From assembly GCA_027488845.1 (NCBI GenBank), contig JAIYBC010000048.1:106556-170555 (forward strand): a DNA stretch of 64,000 bases, written 5' to 3'. Shown in pieces: positions 54,801 through 63,157 of this stretch; position 1 is the stretch's first letter; each line of letters opens with the position of its first letter. Origin of the DNA: Verrucomicrobiales bacterium. GTDB taxonomy: Bacteria > Verrucomicrobiota > Verrucomicrobiia > Limisphaerales > UBA9464. The position numbers were made by a program, and so were the translations under genes. A model generated the notes under the pieces. It did not search any database. It was not told the DNA's origin and was given only the letters and a program-made list of their open reading frames with translations.

Positions 54801-56802
54801 GGTCGCCTCCGGCAGCAGCGCGGTCGGCCGCGGCACCGTGTTCGCCTTCCGCGTCATCGCCGGCGTGCCGATCCAGGTTGCCGTCGACGGACGCAACGAC
54901 GGCTTCGGCGCCGGATCCGGCACCTTCGACCTGGAGCTGCTCGTGACCGCGGACGGCGCCGTCCCGTCCAACGACCTCTTCGCCGGCCGCATCAGCCTGG
55001 CCGGAACCAACGTCACCGTCTCCGGCGGCAACGTGGGAGCCGGTCGGGAACCGGGTGAACCCACGATCGCCGGGAATGCCGGGGGACGTTCCGTCTGGTG
55101 GACCTGGACCGCACCGTCCACCGGGACCTTCGCCGTGACCACGGCCGGTTCGACCTTCGACACGCTGCTGGGGATCTACACCGGATCCGCCGTGGGTTCG
55201 CTGACCCCGGTCGCCCAGGACGACGACGGGAACGGCGACGCCACCAGCCGCGTGCTGTTCGACGCGCAGGCGGGGACGGCCTACCAGATCGCGGTGGACG
55301 GCTTCAGCGGTGGATCCGGCCCGATCACCCTGTCGCTGACGTCGCAGGTCCGGCCGGTGCTCGCGGGGGACACCTTCGAGCCGGACAACACCCCGGCCGA
55401 GGCGAAGCCCATCCGCAGCGGCGAGACCCAGCGACGTTCGCTGCATGCCGCCGGGGAATCGGACCTCGCCTACTTCGACATCACCGGCACGGTGCGTCAG
55501 GTGGTCATCGAGACCGCGGGACTCGCGGGCGACACCCAGGTCACCCTCTTCGCCGCCTCGGCTCCCACCAACCCGATCGCCTTCAACGACGACATTCCCG
55601 GCAGCCTGTTCTCACGCATCTCGGTCCCGGGTCTGGCGCCCGGCCGCTACCTGGTCCGGGTCAACGAATACGACGCCAACGCGCTGATCCCGGACTACTC
55701 GCTCCGCGTGGATTGGCGTCGTTCCAACGACCGGTTCGAGGAGGCCACGCCGCTGGAGGGAGCCATCGGACGCGCCAACGGCGACAGCGGCGGCTACTCC
55801 CGCGAGGCCGGTGAACCCACCCACCAGCCGCCCAACCTCCCCGCCGCCAATGTCGGACAGCGGTCCGCGTGGTGGTCCTGGACCGCTCCCGCCAACAGCA
55901 CGGTCACCGTGAACACCCGCGGGAGCGCCTTCGACACCGTGCTCGCGGTGTACACCGGCGACGCCCTCGGATCCCTCCGGCCCGTGGCCGGGAACGACGA
56001 CATCGACACGGACCTCCTGCAAAGCGAGGTGGAATTCGAGGCCGTCCAGGGTGTCCGGTACTGGTTCGCCGTCGACGGCTTCCGCTACACCGATCCCGTG
56101 TTCCAGGCCGAGGGCGCCATCGTCCTCAACTGGAACTGCGCCGGCTGTTCCGGCGTGAACGACGCCTTCGGATCGGCCTTCTCCATCGGCAACACGAGCG
56201 GCCGGGTGCTTGGCAACAACGTCAACTTCTCACGGGAACCGGGCGAGCCGACCCACCAGCCGGCCGGACTGCCGGAAACGAACATCGGGGCGCGGTCGGC
56301 CTGGTGGTCGTGGACCGCGCCGCGAAGCGCCACGGTGACCTTCGAGACGGTGGAATCCCGCTTCGACACCGTGCTGGCGGCCTACACCGGAACGTCGCTC
56401 GGGGCCCTCACCCGTGTGGCCCAGAACGACGACCTCGGCCCGGAGGTGCTCCAGAGCCGGATCTCCTTCCCGGCCGTCGCCGGAACCACCTACCACATCG
56501 CCGTGGACGGCTTCCTCTACACCGAGCCGTCGATCCTGCAGGCGGAAGGCGAGATCGTCCTGGGTTGGCGGACGGACGGGGTTTCGGAACAGCCCCGTCT
56601 GGAGTTGCTCGCCACGGCGCCGCAGACCCGTCTCCGGATCCACGGCCAGGCCGGCAGCCGTTGGCAGGTCCAGTCGGCGACCGAACCCGGAGGCGCCTGG
56701 GAGAACGTCGGCGAGGTGGTGTCGGGAACCTCCCCGGTCGAGTGGAGCGACCCGCGACCGGCCACGGCCCCTCAACGCTACTACCGCCTCTTCCAACCGT
56801 GA
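51850..56802 (+). CDS. Giant secreted subtilase with six C-terminal repeats and a PPC domain
   Basis: The protein has 1650 residues. A membrane-spanning signal (LAAALLVLFVAALAL) and a Ser/Thr/Ala-Pro linker precede a pro-domain-like region (about 90-205). The S8 catalytic domain has Asp255 (VIDSGVRYTHQD), His310 (NNHGTHCAG) and Ser472 (NGTSMATPHVSG). After a beta-sandwich region come four repeats of about 120 residues (GEPxHAG, RSVWWxWTAP, FDTxLAVYTG, YxIAVDG), a bacterial pre-peptidase C-terminal-like domain (about 1175-1290, TFEPDNTPAEA) and two more repeats carrying longer GEPTHQPPxLPxxN inserts. The final 70 residues end in RYYRLFQP, a common Verrucomicrobia ending. Probably a secreted protease that binds polymer surfaces. 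Confidence 0.93.
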   Translation: MTTRRLAAALLVLFVAALALRIRVSDRAETAAQASRGSNAVPSPTASASAIPTPTATLGASTKPLNPTAPVASFATSSATSATPAAPVTPVAGNSDPQAPIDLERSFAIIDGHRVHPTRLIAKPLSGNGPSEPREKLLGDLFLKVDSRVDSGALILDTLGPKPGTVADETEAKRLGAELVTRMKGLKNSGLFEYVEPDYIVRALELPTDSGFNDGTLWGLRNQGAAGGVAGADIDAVRAWEITTGSTNVIVAVIDSGVRYTHQDLAPQMWRNPGEIPGNRLDDDGDGYVDNVFGINAINNTGDPNDDNNHGTHCAGTIGAAANGSGPHVGVAWKVQIMACKFLAANGSGATSDSIKCIDFATRKGARILSNSWGGGPFSQAVLDSINRARARGVLFVAAAGNESNNNDTGPAYPASFRADNVISVAAIDRQDKLADFSNFGATSVHVGAPGVAIYSSIKGSDDAYASFNGTSMATPHVSGIAALILARYPELGAQAVRQRILSSVVRIPSLRGKTTTGGRVNAFRALSDNLEPLLELAVSPANSVRLDTGTTRPFFVQVTGNGPVTNATVVGRIAGRPEIRFLNTGRTPDVTAADGTYSAEIVLPGTNTLLNLVLEASAPGVASTTNTVVYQVRGPILNDAFAAATVLEGTSVQTIGANTGATSQSGEPSHAGSLATRSVWWRWTAQAAGPVVIHTVGSSFDTVLAVYSGSAVNALTQVASNDDGGNGTSSRVSFNAVQGRTYQIAVDGYGGAEGNIQLTLNQTVSVVPPGNDRFASRVPVVGTNEVVLGSSTNATAEAGEPAHAGLAASRSVWWSWTAPASGVATFTTDGSDFDTTLAVYSGTSLASLTPVASDNDGGEGPQSRVEFNAVAGSTYAIAVDGAGGAFGRVRLGISLFVPPPAPQNDRFADRLVVTGPRVQIQGTNVGATREEGEPQHAANLGGRSVWWTWTPPISGTARVTLTNSGFAPLLAAYTGTAVGQLTEVASGSSAVGRGTVFAFRVIAGVPIQVAVDGRNDGFGAGSGTFDLELLVTADGAVPSNDLFAGRISLAGTNVTVSGGNVGAGREPGEPTIAGNAGGRSVWWTWTAPSTGTFAVTTAGSTFDTLLGIYTGSAVGSLTPVAQDDDGNGDATSRVLFDAQAGTAYQIAVDGFSGGSGPITLSLTSQVRPVLAGDTFEPDNTPAEAKPIRSGETQRRSLHAAGESDLAYFDITGTVRQVVIETAGLAGDTQVTLFAASAPTNPIAFNDDIPGSLFSRISVPGLAPGRYLVRVNEYDANALIPDYSLRVDWRRSNDRFEEATPLEGAIGRANGDSGGYSREAGEPTHQPPNLPAANVGQRSAWWSWTAPANSTVTVNTRGSAFDTVLAVYTGDALGSLRPVAGNDDIDTDLLQSEVEFEAVQGVRYWFAVDGFRYTDPVFQAEGAIVLNWNCAGCSGVNDAFGSAFSIGNTSGRVLGNNVNFSREPGEPTHQPAGLPETNIGARSAWWSWTAPRSATVTFETVESRFDTVLAAYTGTSLGALTRVAQNDDLGPEVLQSRISFPAVAGTTYHIAVDGFLYTEPSILQAEGEIVLGWRTDGVSEQPRLELLATAPQTRLRIHGQAGSRWQVQSATEPGGAWENVGEVVSGTSPVEWSDPRPATAPQRYYRLFQP

Positions 56803-56968
56803 CGGCACCGCGGGGACGGGGCGTCTTCGGGACGCACCGTCCTCGGCGGGTCGGCGCCGGCTCATCGCAGGGAAACACCCGGCGAGTTCTCCGAGAATCG
56901 ACCCGGTGGACCTCTGGCGGGACTGGCGACACGCCCGCGGCCATGGTCCGCCAGCGATCCCTTGGGTG

Positions 56969-56997
56969 TTTCCAAGCCGCGGCCCTTTCCGCCTAAT
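56969..56997 (+). promoter_or_regulatory. Candidate leaderless promoter of the Gfo/Idh/MocA gene
   Basis: TTTCCA (56969-56974), a 17-base spacer and CCTAAT (56992-56997), followed by six bases and the ATG at 57004. Transcription would begin at about the start codon. Confidence 0.35.
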
Positions 56998-57003
56998 CCC
57001 GCC

Positions 57004-58038
57004 ATGCAACTCCAGTTCGGTTTCCTGGGACTCGGCTTCATGGCCGCGACCCACATCCTGGCGCTCGCCAAGGTCCCCGACGCGGAGGTCGGCGCGATCT
57101 GCAATCCCAGCGGACGCAACCTCGACGGCGACCTCACCCGCGTGGGCGGCAACGTCGGCGACCCCAACGGCGTCCGCCTCGACATGTCCCGCGTCCGCGC
57201 CTATCGCGACATCGAGGCCTTCCTCGCGGACCCCGGGATCCATGTCGTCGACATCACCACGCCGACCAAGACCCACGTGGACCTCGCCATCGCCGCCCTG
57301 AAGGCCGGCAAGCACGTCCTGGTCGAGAAGCCGATGACCCGCACCGCGGCCGACGGAAGGAAGCTGGCCGAAGCGGCCGCGGAGGCCGCGGGTCGAGGCG
57401 TGTTCCTCATGCCGGCGATGTGCCTGCGCTTCTGGCCGGAGTGGTCCGCCGCGAAGGCCGCCGTCGCCTCCGGTTCCTACGGACGCGTGCTCAGCGCGCG
57501 CTTCCGCCGCGTCGCCCAGGCCCCGGGCTGGGGACACGGCCATTTCCTGAACGCCGCCGACTCCGGCGGGGCGCTGCTCGACCTGCACATCCACGACGTC
57601 GACTTCATCCGCCACCTGTTCGGGCATCCGCGGAGCGTCTTCTCGCGTGGCCACACTCGCGTCAGCGGCGGCATCGACCACGTCGTCTCGCTGTTCGACG
57701 TCGAGGGCGGCGCGGTGGTCAGCGCCGAGGGCAGCTGGGCGATGACGCCCGGGTTCGGGTTCAACATGGCCTACACGGTCGTGTTCGAGCACGCGACGCT
57801 CGACTACGACCTCTCGCGCGGACCGGAGGCGCTGCGGCTCTTCGTGGAAGGCAAACCCGTGGAGGTGCCCAAGCCCGGCGGACCCGACGGCTACGCCGGC
57901 CAGATCCTGCACCTGGTCGAGTCGATCCGCGCCGGCACGCCCCCCACCGTGGTCACCGCCGACGACGGCGCCGCCGCGGTGGCGGTCTGCGAGGCCGAGG
58001 AGGCTTCGATCCGAACCGGACAACCCGTCTCCCTCTGA
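57004..58038 (+). CDS. Gfo/Idh/MocA-family oxidoreductase
   Basis: The protein has 344 residues. The N-terminal NAD(P)-binding Rossmann fold has GFLGLGFMAATHILALAKV (GxGxxG-type), and the substrate lysine is in the VEKPMTRTAADGRKLAE motif. The C-terminal GFO_IDH_MocA domain has GGALLDLHIHDVDFIRHLFG, with the conserved aspartate and histidine used in catalysis. Members oxidise or reduce sugars and cyclitols. Start at ATG 57004 (MQLQFGFLGLGF) is chosen by homology. The next gene starts six bases after its stop, forming a trio with a HAD phosphatase and a P-loop kinase-like protein. Substrate unknown. Confidence 0.9.
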   Translation: MQLQFGFLGLGFMAATHILALAKVPDAEVGAICNPSGRNLDGDLTRVGGNVGDPNGVRLDMSRVRAYRDIEAFLADPGIHVVDITTPTKTHVDLAIAALKAGKHVLVEKPMTRTAADGRKLAEAAAEAAGRGVFLMPAMCLRFWPEWSAAKAAVASGSYGRVLSARFRRVAQAPGWGHGHFLNAADSGGALLDLHIHDVDFIRHLFGHPRSVFSRGHTRVSGGIDHVVSLFDVEGGAVVSAEGSWAMTPGFGFNMAYTVVFEHATLDYDLSRGPEALRLFVEGKPVEVPKPGGPDGYAGQILHLVESIRAGTPPTVVTADDGAAAVAVCEAEEASIRTGQPVSL

Positions 58039-58043
58039 CCCGC

Positions 58044-58832
58044 ATGAGTCCCCTGCACGTGGTCTTCGACTGGGACGGCACGCTCTCCTTCATCCGGGCC
58101 GGATGGGGCGAGGTGATGCTGGCCCAGTGGATGGAGTTCCTGCCGGCGCTTCCCGGCGAGTCCGTCGAGGCGCGCTCCGCGATGGCCCATCACGAGATCT
58201 GGGCCCTGAACGGACGTCCCAGCATCCACCAGATGGAGCGCCTGGCGGAACTGGTGGCCGAACGGGGCGGGAAGCCCCTGACGCCGGACGGTTTCCAGGA
58301 CGACTTCCAGGCCCGGCTCGGTCGCCTGATCCGCGAACGCATCGACGCCATCCGGTCCGGCGCGAACACGGCGGACCACTTCATGGTCCTGGGCGGACGC
58401 GCGTTCCTCCATCGCCTCCAGGCCGCCGGCGTCGGGCTCCACGTGGTCAGCGGCACGCCCCGGCCCTTCGTCTCGGGCGAGGTGGAATGCCTGGGACTGC
58501 GGCCCATCTTCGGCGAACGGATCCATGGACCGACCTCGCTGACCGACACCGCCTTCCACAAACGCAACGCCATCCGGGACATCGTCGCCGAACACGGACT
58601 CGATCCGGCCACCCAGCTGGTCTCCTTCGGGGACGGCGTGACCGAGATCGTCGAGACGCTCGCCGCCGGGGGCCGGGCCATCGCCGTGGCGGCGGACGAG
58701 GAGCACTGGCATTCCGGGCGCACCGACGAATCGAAGAAGTCCCGCCTGCTCGCCGCCGGCGCGGAGTTCTGCATCCCCGACTACATGGGCATCGATTCCT
58801 GGTGGTCCCGCCTCGGGTTGGGCCAAGGCTGA
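58044..58832 (+). CDS. HAD-family hydrolase
   Basis: The protein has 262 residues. Motif I is VVFDWDGTLSF with the nucleophile aspartate and Dx(D/G) pattern, motif II is LHVVSGTPRPF, the motif III lysine is in the FHKRNAI region, and motif IV is FGDGVTEIVE. The cap lies between motifs I and II (type C1), as in phosphoglycolate-phosphatase-like enzymes. Position immediately after a sugar oxidoreductase suggests a phosphorylated sugar as substrate. The kinase-like gene follows after four bases. Confidence 0.85.
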   Translation: MSPLHVVFDWDGTLSFIRAGWGEVMLAQWMEFLPALPGESVEARSAMAHHEIWALNGRPSIHQMERLAELVAERGGKPLTPDGFQDDFQARLGRLIRERIDAIRSGANTADHFMVLGGRAFLHRLQAAGVGLHVVSGTPRPFVSGEVECLGLRPIFGERIHGPTSLTDTAFHKRNAIRDIVAEHGLDPATQLVSFGDGVTEIVETLAAGGRAIAVAADEEHWHSGRTDESKKSRLLAAGAEFCIPDYMGIDSWWSRLGLGQG

Positions 58833-58836
58833 TCGG

Positions 58837-59388
58837 ATGAACCCGGAACGGACACTTCCCACGGTGTTGGTCCTGCACGGCCCCGCCGGCGTCGGCAAGC
58901 TGACCGTGGCGCGGGAGGTGGCCGCCCGGTCCGGATGGCCGCTCTTCCACAACCACCTCACGGTGGACCTGCTGCTGTCGCTCTTCCCGTTCGGCAGCCC
59001 GGGCTTCGTCCGGCATCGCGAGGGGATCTGGCTTCGGCTCATGCCCGAGGTCGTCCGCGAAGGACGCGGCCTCGTCTTCACCTTCACGCCCGAAAGGACG
59101 GTGGACCCCGGCTTTCCGCAACGTCTGGAGGCCTCGATCCAGGAGGCCGGCGGCCAGGTCGAGTGGGTGTCGGTCACCTGTGACCGTGAGGTCCAGCTGC
59201 AACGGGTCGAATCCGCGGACCGAAAGGCGCATGGCAAACTGGATTCACGGGCCTTCTACCTCGAGTTGGAGAGGAACGGCGCCTTCGCGTTCCCGCCGTT
59301 GCCGACCGGAATCACCGTGGACACCACAACGCTTTCCGCCACGGAGAACGCCATCCTCCTCCTGCGCCAGCTCGGCCAAGCCGTCTGA
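58837..59388 (+). CDS. P-loop kinase-like protein (shikimate-kinase fold)
   Basis: The protein has 183 residues. Walker A is LHGPAGVGKLTVAREVA, with the unusual KL in place of KS/KT, followed by FHNHLTVDLLLSLFPFG, a segment typical of small AAA/shikimate-kinase-like proteins. The region FTFTPERTVDP and VSVTCDREVQLQRV complete the nucleotide kinase-like fold. The threonine two residues after the lysine may take the usual role. Last gene of the trio with the Gfo/Idh/MocA oxidoreductase and the HAD protein. Substrate unknown; could phosphorylate the sugar handled by its neighbours, by position only. Confidence 0.7.
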   Translation: MNPERTLPTVLVLHGPAGVGKLTVAREVAARSGWPLFHNHLTVDLLLSLFPFGSPGFVRHREGIWLRLMPEVVREGRGLVFTFTPERTVDPGFPQRLEASIQEAGGQVEWVSVTCDREVQLQRVESADRKAHGKLDSRAFYLELERNGAFAFPPLPTGITVDTTTLSATENAILLLRQLGQAV

Positions 59389-59540
59389 GCCCGATCCGGG
59401 GCCGAATTGGCCGCCACCGACCCGCGTTCGGACCCGCTCCTGCAGAACCAGCGGTTCCCATTCCTTCCCCTCGCGCCGTTACGGCTGAGCATGCCAATCC
59501 CCTCCGAACAAGTGGGTCGAAGTGCGGGATCCGAAACAGA

Positions 59541-59554
59541 AAGGTTGAAACCTT
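59541..59554. promoter_or_regulatory. Perfect inverted repeat upstream of the TolC-like gene
   Basis: AAGGTT (59541-59546), GA, AACCTT (59549-59554), about 115 bases before the tolC-like ATG in a 280-base gap that holds no gene. It could be a regulator site. No clear -35/-10 pair was found near it. Confidence 0.35.
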
Positions 59555-59668
59555 GGACTGGCCTGCCGGGTCACGGCGTGGGATCCTAAGGTCTCTGAAC
59601 AATTCCCGGTCTCTACGCGTCCGTCTGCGCGTCCCGACAGGAAATTGGTACGTCTGCGTCATATCGTC

Positions 59669-61171
59669 ATGGAAACGAAGCATCACCGGCAATTCTGGGC
59701 ACGTTGCGGCTCCCTCGCCGCCGTCGCCGCCGCCTCGGCCTTCACCGCCGTCGCCGAGTCCAAGCCCGTCTCACTGGACGACTGCGTCAAGATGGCGCTC
59801 CAGAAGAACCTGGATGTGCGCATCGCGTACTACAATCCGCGGCAGGCCCTGAGCCAGCTCCGCCAGGGCTACGGCGCGTATGATCCGTCGGTGCAACTCT
59901 CGGCGGGACAGAGTTTCCGCGCCCAGCCGGCCTTGGCCTTGCCAGGTCAAGCGGTGGTGCCGGGCGCCGAGGCGTGGGGTGAGAACTACCAGGCCGGCAT
60001 CAACGGCCTGGTGCCTTGGGGTACGACCTACAACATCGGCTTCAACGTACCGCGTGCGAGCAACTCCCTGCGGCCGCAGGATGGCTTCCTCTACAACCCG
60101 TCCCTGCGCCTGGGCCTGAACCAGCCGCTGCTCCAGGATTTCTGGATCGACCAGCCGCGTCTGGCCATCTCCATCGGGAAGCTCTCGATCCAACGGACCG
60201 AACAGGACGTCCAGGAGCTGGTGATCGGCGTCGCCACGCAGGTGGCCCTCGCCTACCACGACGTCATCGCCGCCCGCGAAAGCGTCCGGGTCCAGAAGAA
60301 GGCGGTCGAGACCTCCGAACGTCGGTTGGCCGAACAGAAGAAGCGGGTCGAGGTCGGCGCCTTGGCGCCCCTTGACGAGAAGCAGTCCGAGGCCGAGGTG
60401 TTCCGCACCCGCGCCGACCTCCTGCGCTCCGAAGGCAACCTGGGCGACGCCCTGGCCCGCCTGCGCAACCTGGTTTCCGACGACTTCGCGGCGCTCGACG
60501 ACGTCGAGTTCGACCCCACGCTGACCCTGACCGCGGTGCCCGTGGCCTTCGACAAGAAGGACAGCTGGCACAAGGCGCTGACCCAACGTCCCGACGTGGT
60601 GCGGGCGAACATCTCGCTCGAACAGCAGAAGATCCGCCGCAAGTTCACCCACAACCAGCTCTTCCCCCAGCTCGACCTCAGCGGCAGCTTCGGACTGGCG
60701 GGGGTCGGACGCCACATCGAGACCTCTCTGGACAACATCGGCGGACGCGACTTCCCGAACCACTCGGTGGCCATCACGCTCACCTTCCCGCTGAGCAACC
60801 GGAACGCCCGCGAGGCCAACAAGCAGGCCAAGCTCGAACAGGAACGCCTGCTGCTCGACTACAAGCGCATCGAGCAGAACGCCATGCGCGACATCGACAT
60901 CTCGATCCGCGCCGCCAAGACCCAGTTCGAGCGGGTCGGCGCGACCAAGAAGGCCCGCGAGTTCGCCGCCCAGGCGCTCGACGCCGAGGAGAAGAAGCTG
61001 GCCAACGGCAAGAGCACCTCGTTCCAGGTGCTCGAACTCCAGAGGCAGCTCACCGCCGCCGAGTCCGACGAGATCGGCGCCCTCTCCGAATACAACAAGG
61101 AGCTCTACCGCCTCTCCCAGGCCGAGGGCGACACGCTCAAGAAGCTCGGCATCCTGCTCGAGATCCGCTGA
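59669..61171 (+). CDS. TolC-family outer membrane efflux protein
   Basis: The protein has 500 residues with a signal peptide (WARCGSLAAVAAASAFTAVA, then ES). Long coiled-coil helices fit the TolC tunnel: ALQKNLDVRIAYYNPRQAL at the start of the first repeat, RVQKKAVETSERRLAEQKKR and AREFAAQALDAEEKKLANGK in the helical barrels. SFQVLELQRQLTAAE is the usual TolC-like second-repeat motif. It forms a trimeric outer membrane channel for type I secretion or RND efflux. No inner membrane pump is adjacent. The start at 59669 (METKHHRQ) is chosen over a GTG-type start at 59645. The cupin gene follows after seven bases. Confidence 0.9.
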   Translation: METKHHRQFWARCGSLAAVAAASAFTAVAESKPVSLDDCVKMALQKNLDVRIAYYNPRQALSQLRQGYGAYDPSVQLSAGQSFRAQPALALPGQAVVPGAEAWGENYQAGINGLVPWGTTYNIGFNVPRASNSLRPQDGFLYNPSLRLGLNQPLLQDFWIDQPRLAISIGKLSIQRTEQDVQELVIGVATQVALAYHDVIAARESVRVQKKAVETSERRLAEQKKRVEVGALAPLDEKQSEAEVFRTRADLLRSEGNLGDALARLRNLVSDDFAALDDVEFDPTLTLTAVPVAFDKKDSWHKALTQRPDVVRANISLEQQKIRRKFTHNQLFPQLDLSGSFGLAGVGRHIETSLDNIGGRDFPNHSVAITLTFPLSNRNAREANKQAKLEQERLLLDYKRIEQNAMRDIDISIRAAKTQFERVGATKKAREFAAQALDAEEKKLANGKSTSFQVLELQRQLTAAESDEIGALSEYNKELYRLSQAEGDTLKKLGILLEIR

Positions 61172-61178
61172 TCGCCCG

Positions 61179-61724
61179 ATGGACGCGTCCGCCCAGACCG
61201 CGGCGCGTTCCCGCCGGGAAGAGCTGATTTCCCGCCTCCACCTCCGCGAACTGCCCGGCGAGTCCGGTCGCTTCGCGGAGGTTTCCGTTTCCGGGATCCA
61301 AGTCGGCACTCCGGGCGGCCTGTTCCGGGCCCACAGCTCGATCTTCTACTTCCTCGACCGCGAGCTGCCGCTGAACTTCCTCCACCGGCTCGAGTCCGAC
61401 GACCTCCACGTCCTCTGCGAAGGCGGTCCGGTGGACTACTTCCTCTTCCACACAGACGGCCGCGCCGAACACGTCACACTTGGTCGCGACCTCGCCGCGG
61501 GCCAACGCTTCCTCATCGCCGTGCCCGGCGGCTGCTGGAAGGCGCTCCGCCTCCATCCCGACGCCGACCACGTCCTGCTCGCGAACGTGCTGACACCGCA
61601 ATGGACCCCGGAACGGGTCCGTATCGGCGCCGGAACGGAATTCGTCGAGCGCTTCGCCGGCGCCGCCCCGTGGGCCACGCCGGAGTTCCTGCGCACCCTG
61701 ATCGGTCCCAACTGGACCGCCTGA
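61179..61724 (+). CDS. Cupin-fold protein of the DUF985 (Cupin_5) family
   Basis: The protein has 181 residues. A short helical start (RSRREELISRLHLRELPGES) is followed by the cupin barrel: IFYFLDRELPLNFLHRLESDD, VDYFLFHTDGRAEHVTLG, and AVPGGCWKALRLHPDADHVLL, with a final WTPERVRIG. The FYFL..NFLHRL..D..H pattern is characteristic of DUF985, a small cupin family of unknown function with a candidate metal or sugar site. It begins seven bases after the TolC-like gene, so it may be co-transcribed. Confidence 0.85.
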   Translation: MDASAQTAARSRREELISRLHLRELPGESGRFAEVSVSGIQVGTPGGLFRAHSSIFYFLDRELPLNFLHRLESDDLHVLCEGGPVDYFLFHTDGRAEHVTLGRDLAAGQRFLIAVPGGCWKALRLHPDADHVLLANVLTPQWTPERVRIGAGTEFVERFAGAAPWATPEFLRTLIGPNWTA

Positions 61725-61912
61725 TACCCGTTTCACCTGCGGCGTTTGGCGAAACGGCTCAGGAAACACCGGGTGGTAAACAGCTCCCCGTCGGGGCCGG
61801 ACCCGGTTGAACCGAGGAATGCCTGCGTCCTCCCGGCCGCGGCTCCCCTCCACCTCCGTGAAATCCGTGTCGAAGCCTCCGTGCCCTCCACGTCTCCGTG
61901 GCCAACGGACCC
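61725..61912. repeat. Gap with CTCCGTG-type repeat sequence
   Basis: The right half is built from imperfect repeats of a short motif (TCCGTGAAATCCGTGTC, then CTCCGTGCCCTCCACG, then TCTCCGTGGCC, about 61855-61905). A similar string, CCGTGCCAATCCGTGTCC, lies near 34299-34316. This resembles the degenerate CTCCGTG intergenic repeats found in several bacterial phyla. No gene is seen. Confidence 0.4.
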
Positions 61913-62956
61913 TCAACCCCTCCGCAACGCCTCGACCGTCTTCATTGCGACACGGTCGGTGAGCACGCGGTCGGCGAGATCCCACCCGTCGCCCATGCTG
62001 CGGGTGCGGCCCGCGACGAACAACGCAGCCGCCGCGTTCATCAACACCGCGTCGCGCCGCGGCCCCCGTTCCTCGCCCCCGAGGAGCCTCATGAGGATGG
62101 CGGCATTCTCGCGGCAATCGCCTCCCGCGAGATCCTCCAGCTGGGCCGGTCCCGCCGGGAAATCCATGGGCGACCAGGTGGAGGTGGCGAAGGCACGATC
62201 CTGGTAGAATTCGGCCACCCGGTTGTCACCCAGGGTCGACAACTCGTCGAGGAATCCATGCCCAGGGACGGTTCCACTCACCACCATCGCCCGCCGCAGA
62301 CCGAGCGACTGGAGTGTCTGGGCCATCGGTTCCACCAGCTCGGAGCGTGAAACCCCGAGCAGCTGGGCAGTCGGCCGGGCCGGGTTCACCAGCGGTCCCA
62401 GGAAGTTGAAGATCGTCCTCTGGCCCAGGTCGGCACAGGCCTTCCGCGCCGGGGCGATGCCCTTGAACGCCGGATGGAAGCGCGGAGCGAACAGGAAGGC
62501 GAAGCCGTGTTCGACGATGGAACGCGCCGCCGCATCCGGGGTGAGGTCCACCGGGATTCCCAGGGCCTCCAGGACGTCGGCGCTGCCCGACTTCGACGTG
62601 ATGGCGCGGTTGCCGTGCTTGGCCACCGCGACACCCGCCGCGGCGCAGACCAAGGCCACCGTGGTGGAGATGTTGAAGGTGTTCAGCCGGTCTCCGCCGG
62701 TGCCGCAGACGTCCAGGACCTCGCGGGATTCCCGGAATCCATCCGGCAACGGGACCGGGACGGCCCGCGCCAAAAGCTCGCGGGCGAAGCCGGCGATCTC
62801 CTCCGCCGTCTCCCCCTTGGCGGCCAAGGCGGTGAGGAAGCCCACCTTGGCCTCCACCGGCACCGATTCGTCGACCAGCGCCTCCACGGCGCCGCGGATC
62901 GCCTCGGGTGGCAGGGCGCCGCCGCCGGCGGCGATTCGGGTGAAGTCCGGAAGCAT
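61913..62956 (-). CDS. trpD: Anthranilate phosphoribosyltransferase
   Basis: The protein has 347 residues. Binding motifs for phosphoribosyl pyrophosphate and anthranilate are present: DVCGTGGDRLNTFNISTTVA, KHGNRAITSKSGSADVLEALG, and FAPRFHPAFKGIAPARKACA, with the late EDLAGGDCRENAAIL. It transfers the phosphoribosyl group to anthranilate in tryptophan synthesis. The length and start match the family. It stands alone here; other trp genes are not in this window. Confidence 0.96.
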   Translation of the reverse strand: MLPDFTRIAAGGGALPPEAIRGAVEALVDESVPVEAKVGFLTALAAKGETAEEIAGFARELLARAVPVPLPDGFRESREVLDVCGTGGDRLNTFNISTTVALVCAAAGVAVAKHGNRAITSKSGSADVLEALGIPVDLTPDAAARSIVEHGFAFLFAPRFHPAFKGIAPARKACADLGQRTIFNFLGPLVNPARPTAQLLGVSRSELVEPMAQTLQSLGLRRAMVVSGTVPGHGFLDELSTLGDNRVAEFYQDRAFATSTWSPMDFPAGPAQLEDLAGGDCRENAAILMRLLGGEERGPRRDAVLMNAAAALFVAGRTRSMGDGWDLADRVLTDRVAMKTVEALRRG

Positions 62957-63123
62957 GGAGGCATCCTACCGCCCACTGTTCCCGCCGGCCAGTCCCGCAA
63001 CTTGCCAGCTCCCACTCCGAAAAGACCCCGCTTCCGGATTCACGACGGACCGAACTCAGTTCCAGCCGGTCTTCCCCGGCTTGGTGCACCCGCCATCCGA
63101 ACATCAAAAACCATACCTAGAAC

Positions 63124-63151
63124 TTGCATACATTGCACTTCAATGCATAGT
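63124..63151 (+). promoter_or_regulatory. padR promoter overlapping a near-palindromic operator
   Basis: ATACATTG (63128-63135), CACTT, CAATGCAT (63141-63148): eight-base arms with one mismatch. TTGCAT (63124-63129), a 16-base spacer and CATAGT (63146-63151) could be the -35 and -10. Six bases then separate -10 and the ATG at 63158, so the mRNA is probably leaderless. PadR proteins often bind ATAC...GTAT-type palindromes and repress themselves. Confidence 0.45.
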
Positions 63152-63157
63152 AGCTCC

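Noticed and set aside
52078..55446. Minus-strand open frame of 1122 codons opposite the subtilase
   Set aside because: Antisense shadow; very rich in Gly, Val, Arg and His, with no known motif.
53761..56570. Protein repeats of the subtilase as a DNA repeat array
   Set aside because: The similarity is at protein level, with diverged codons; no recent DNA-level tandem duplication is visible.
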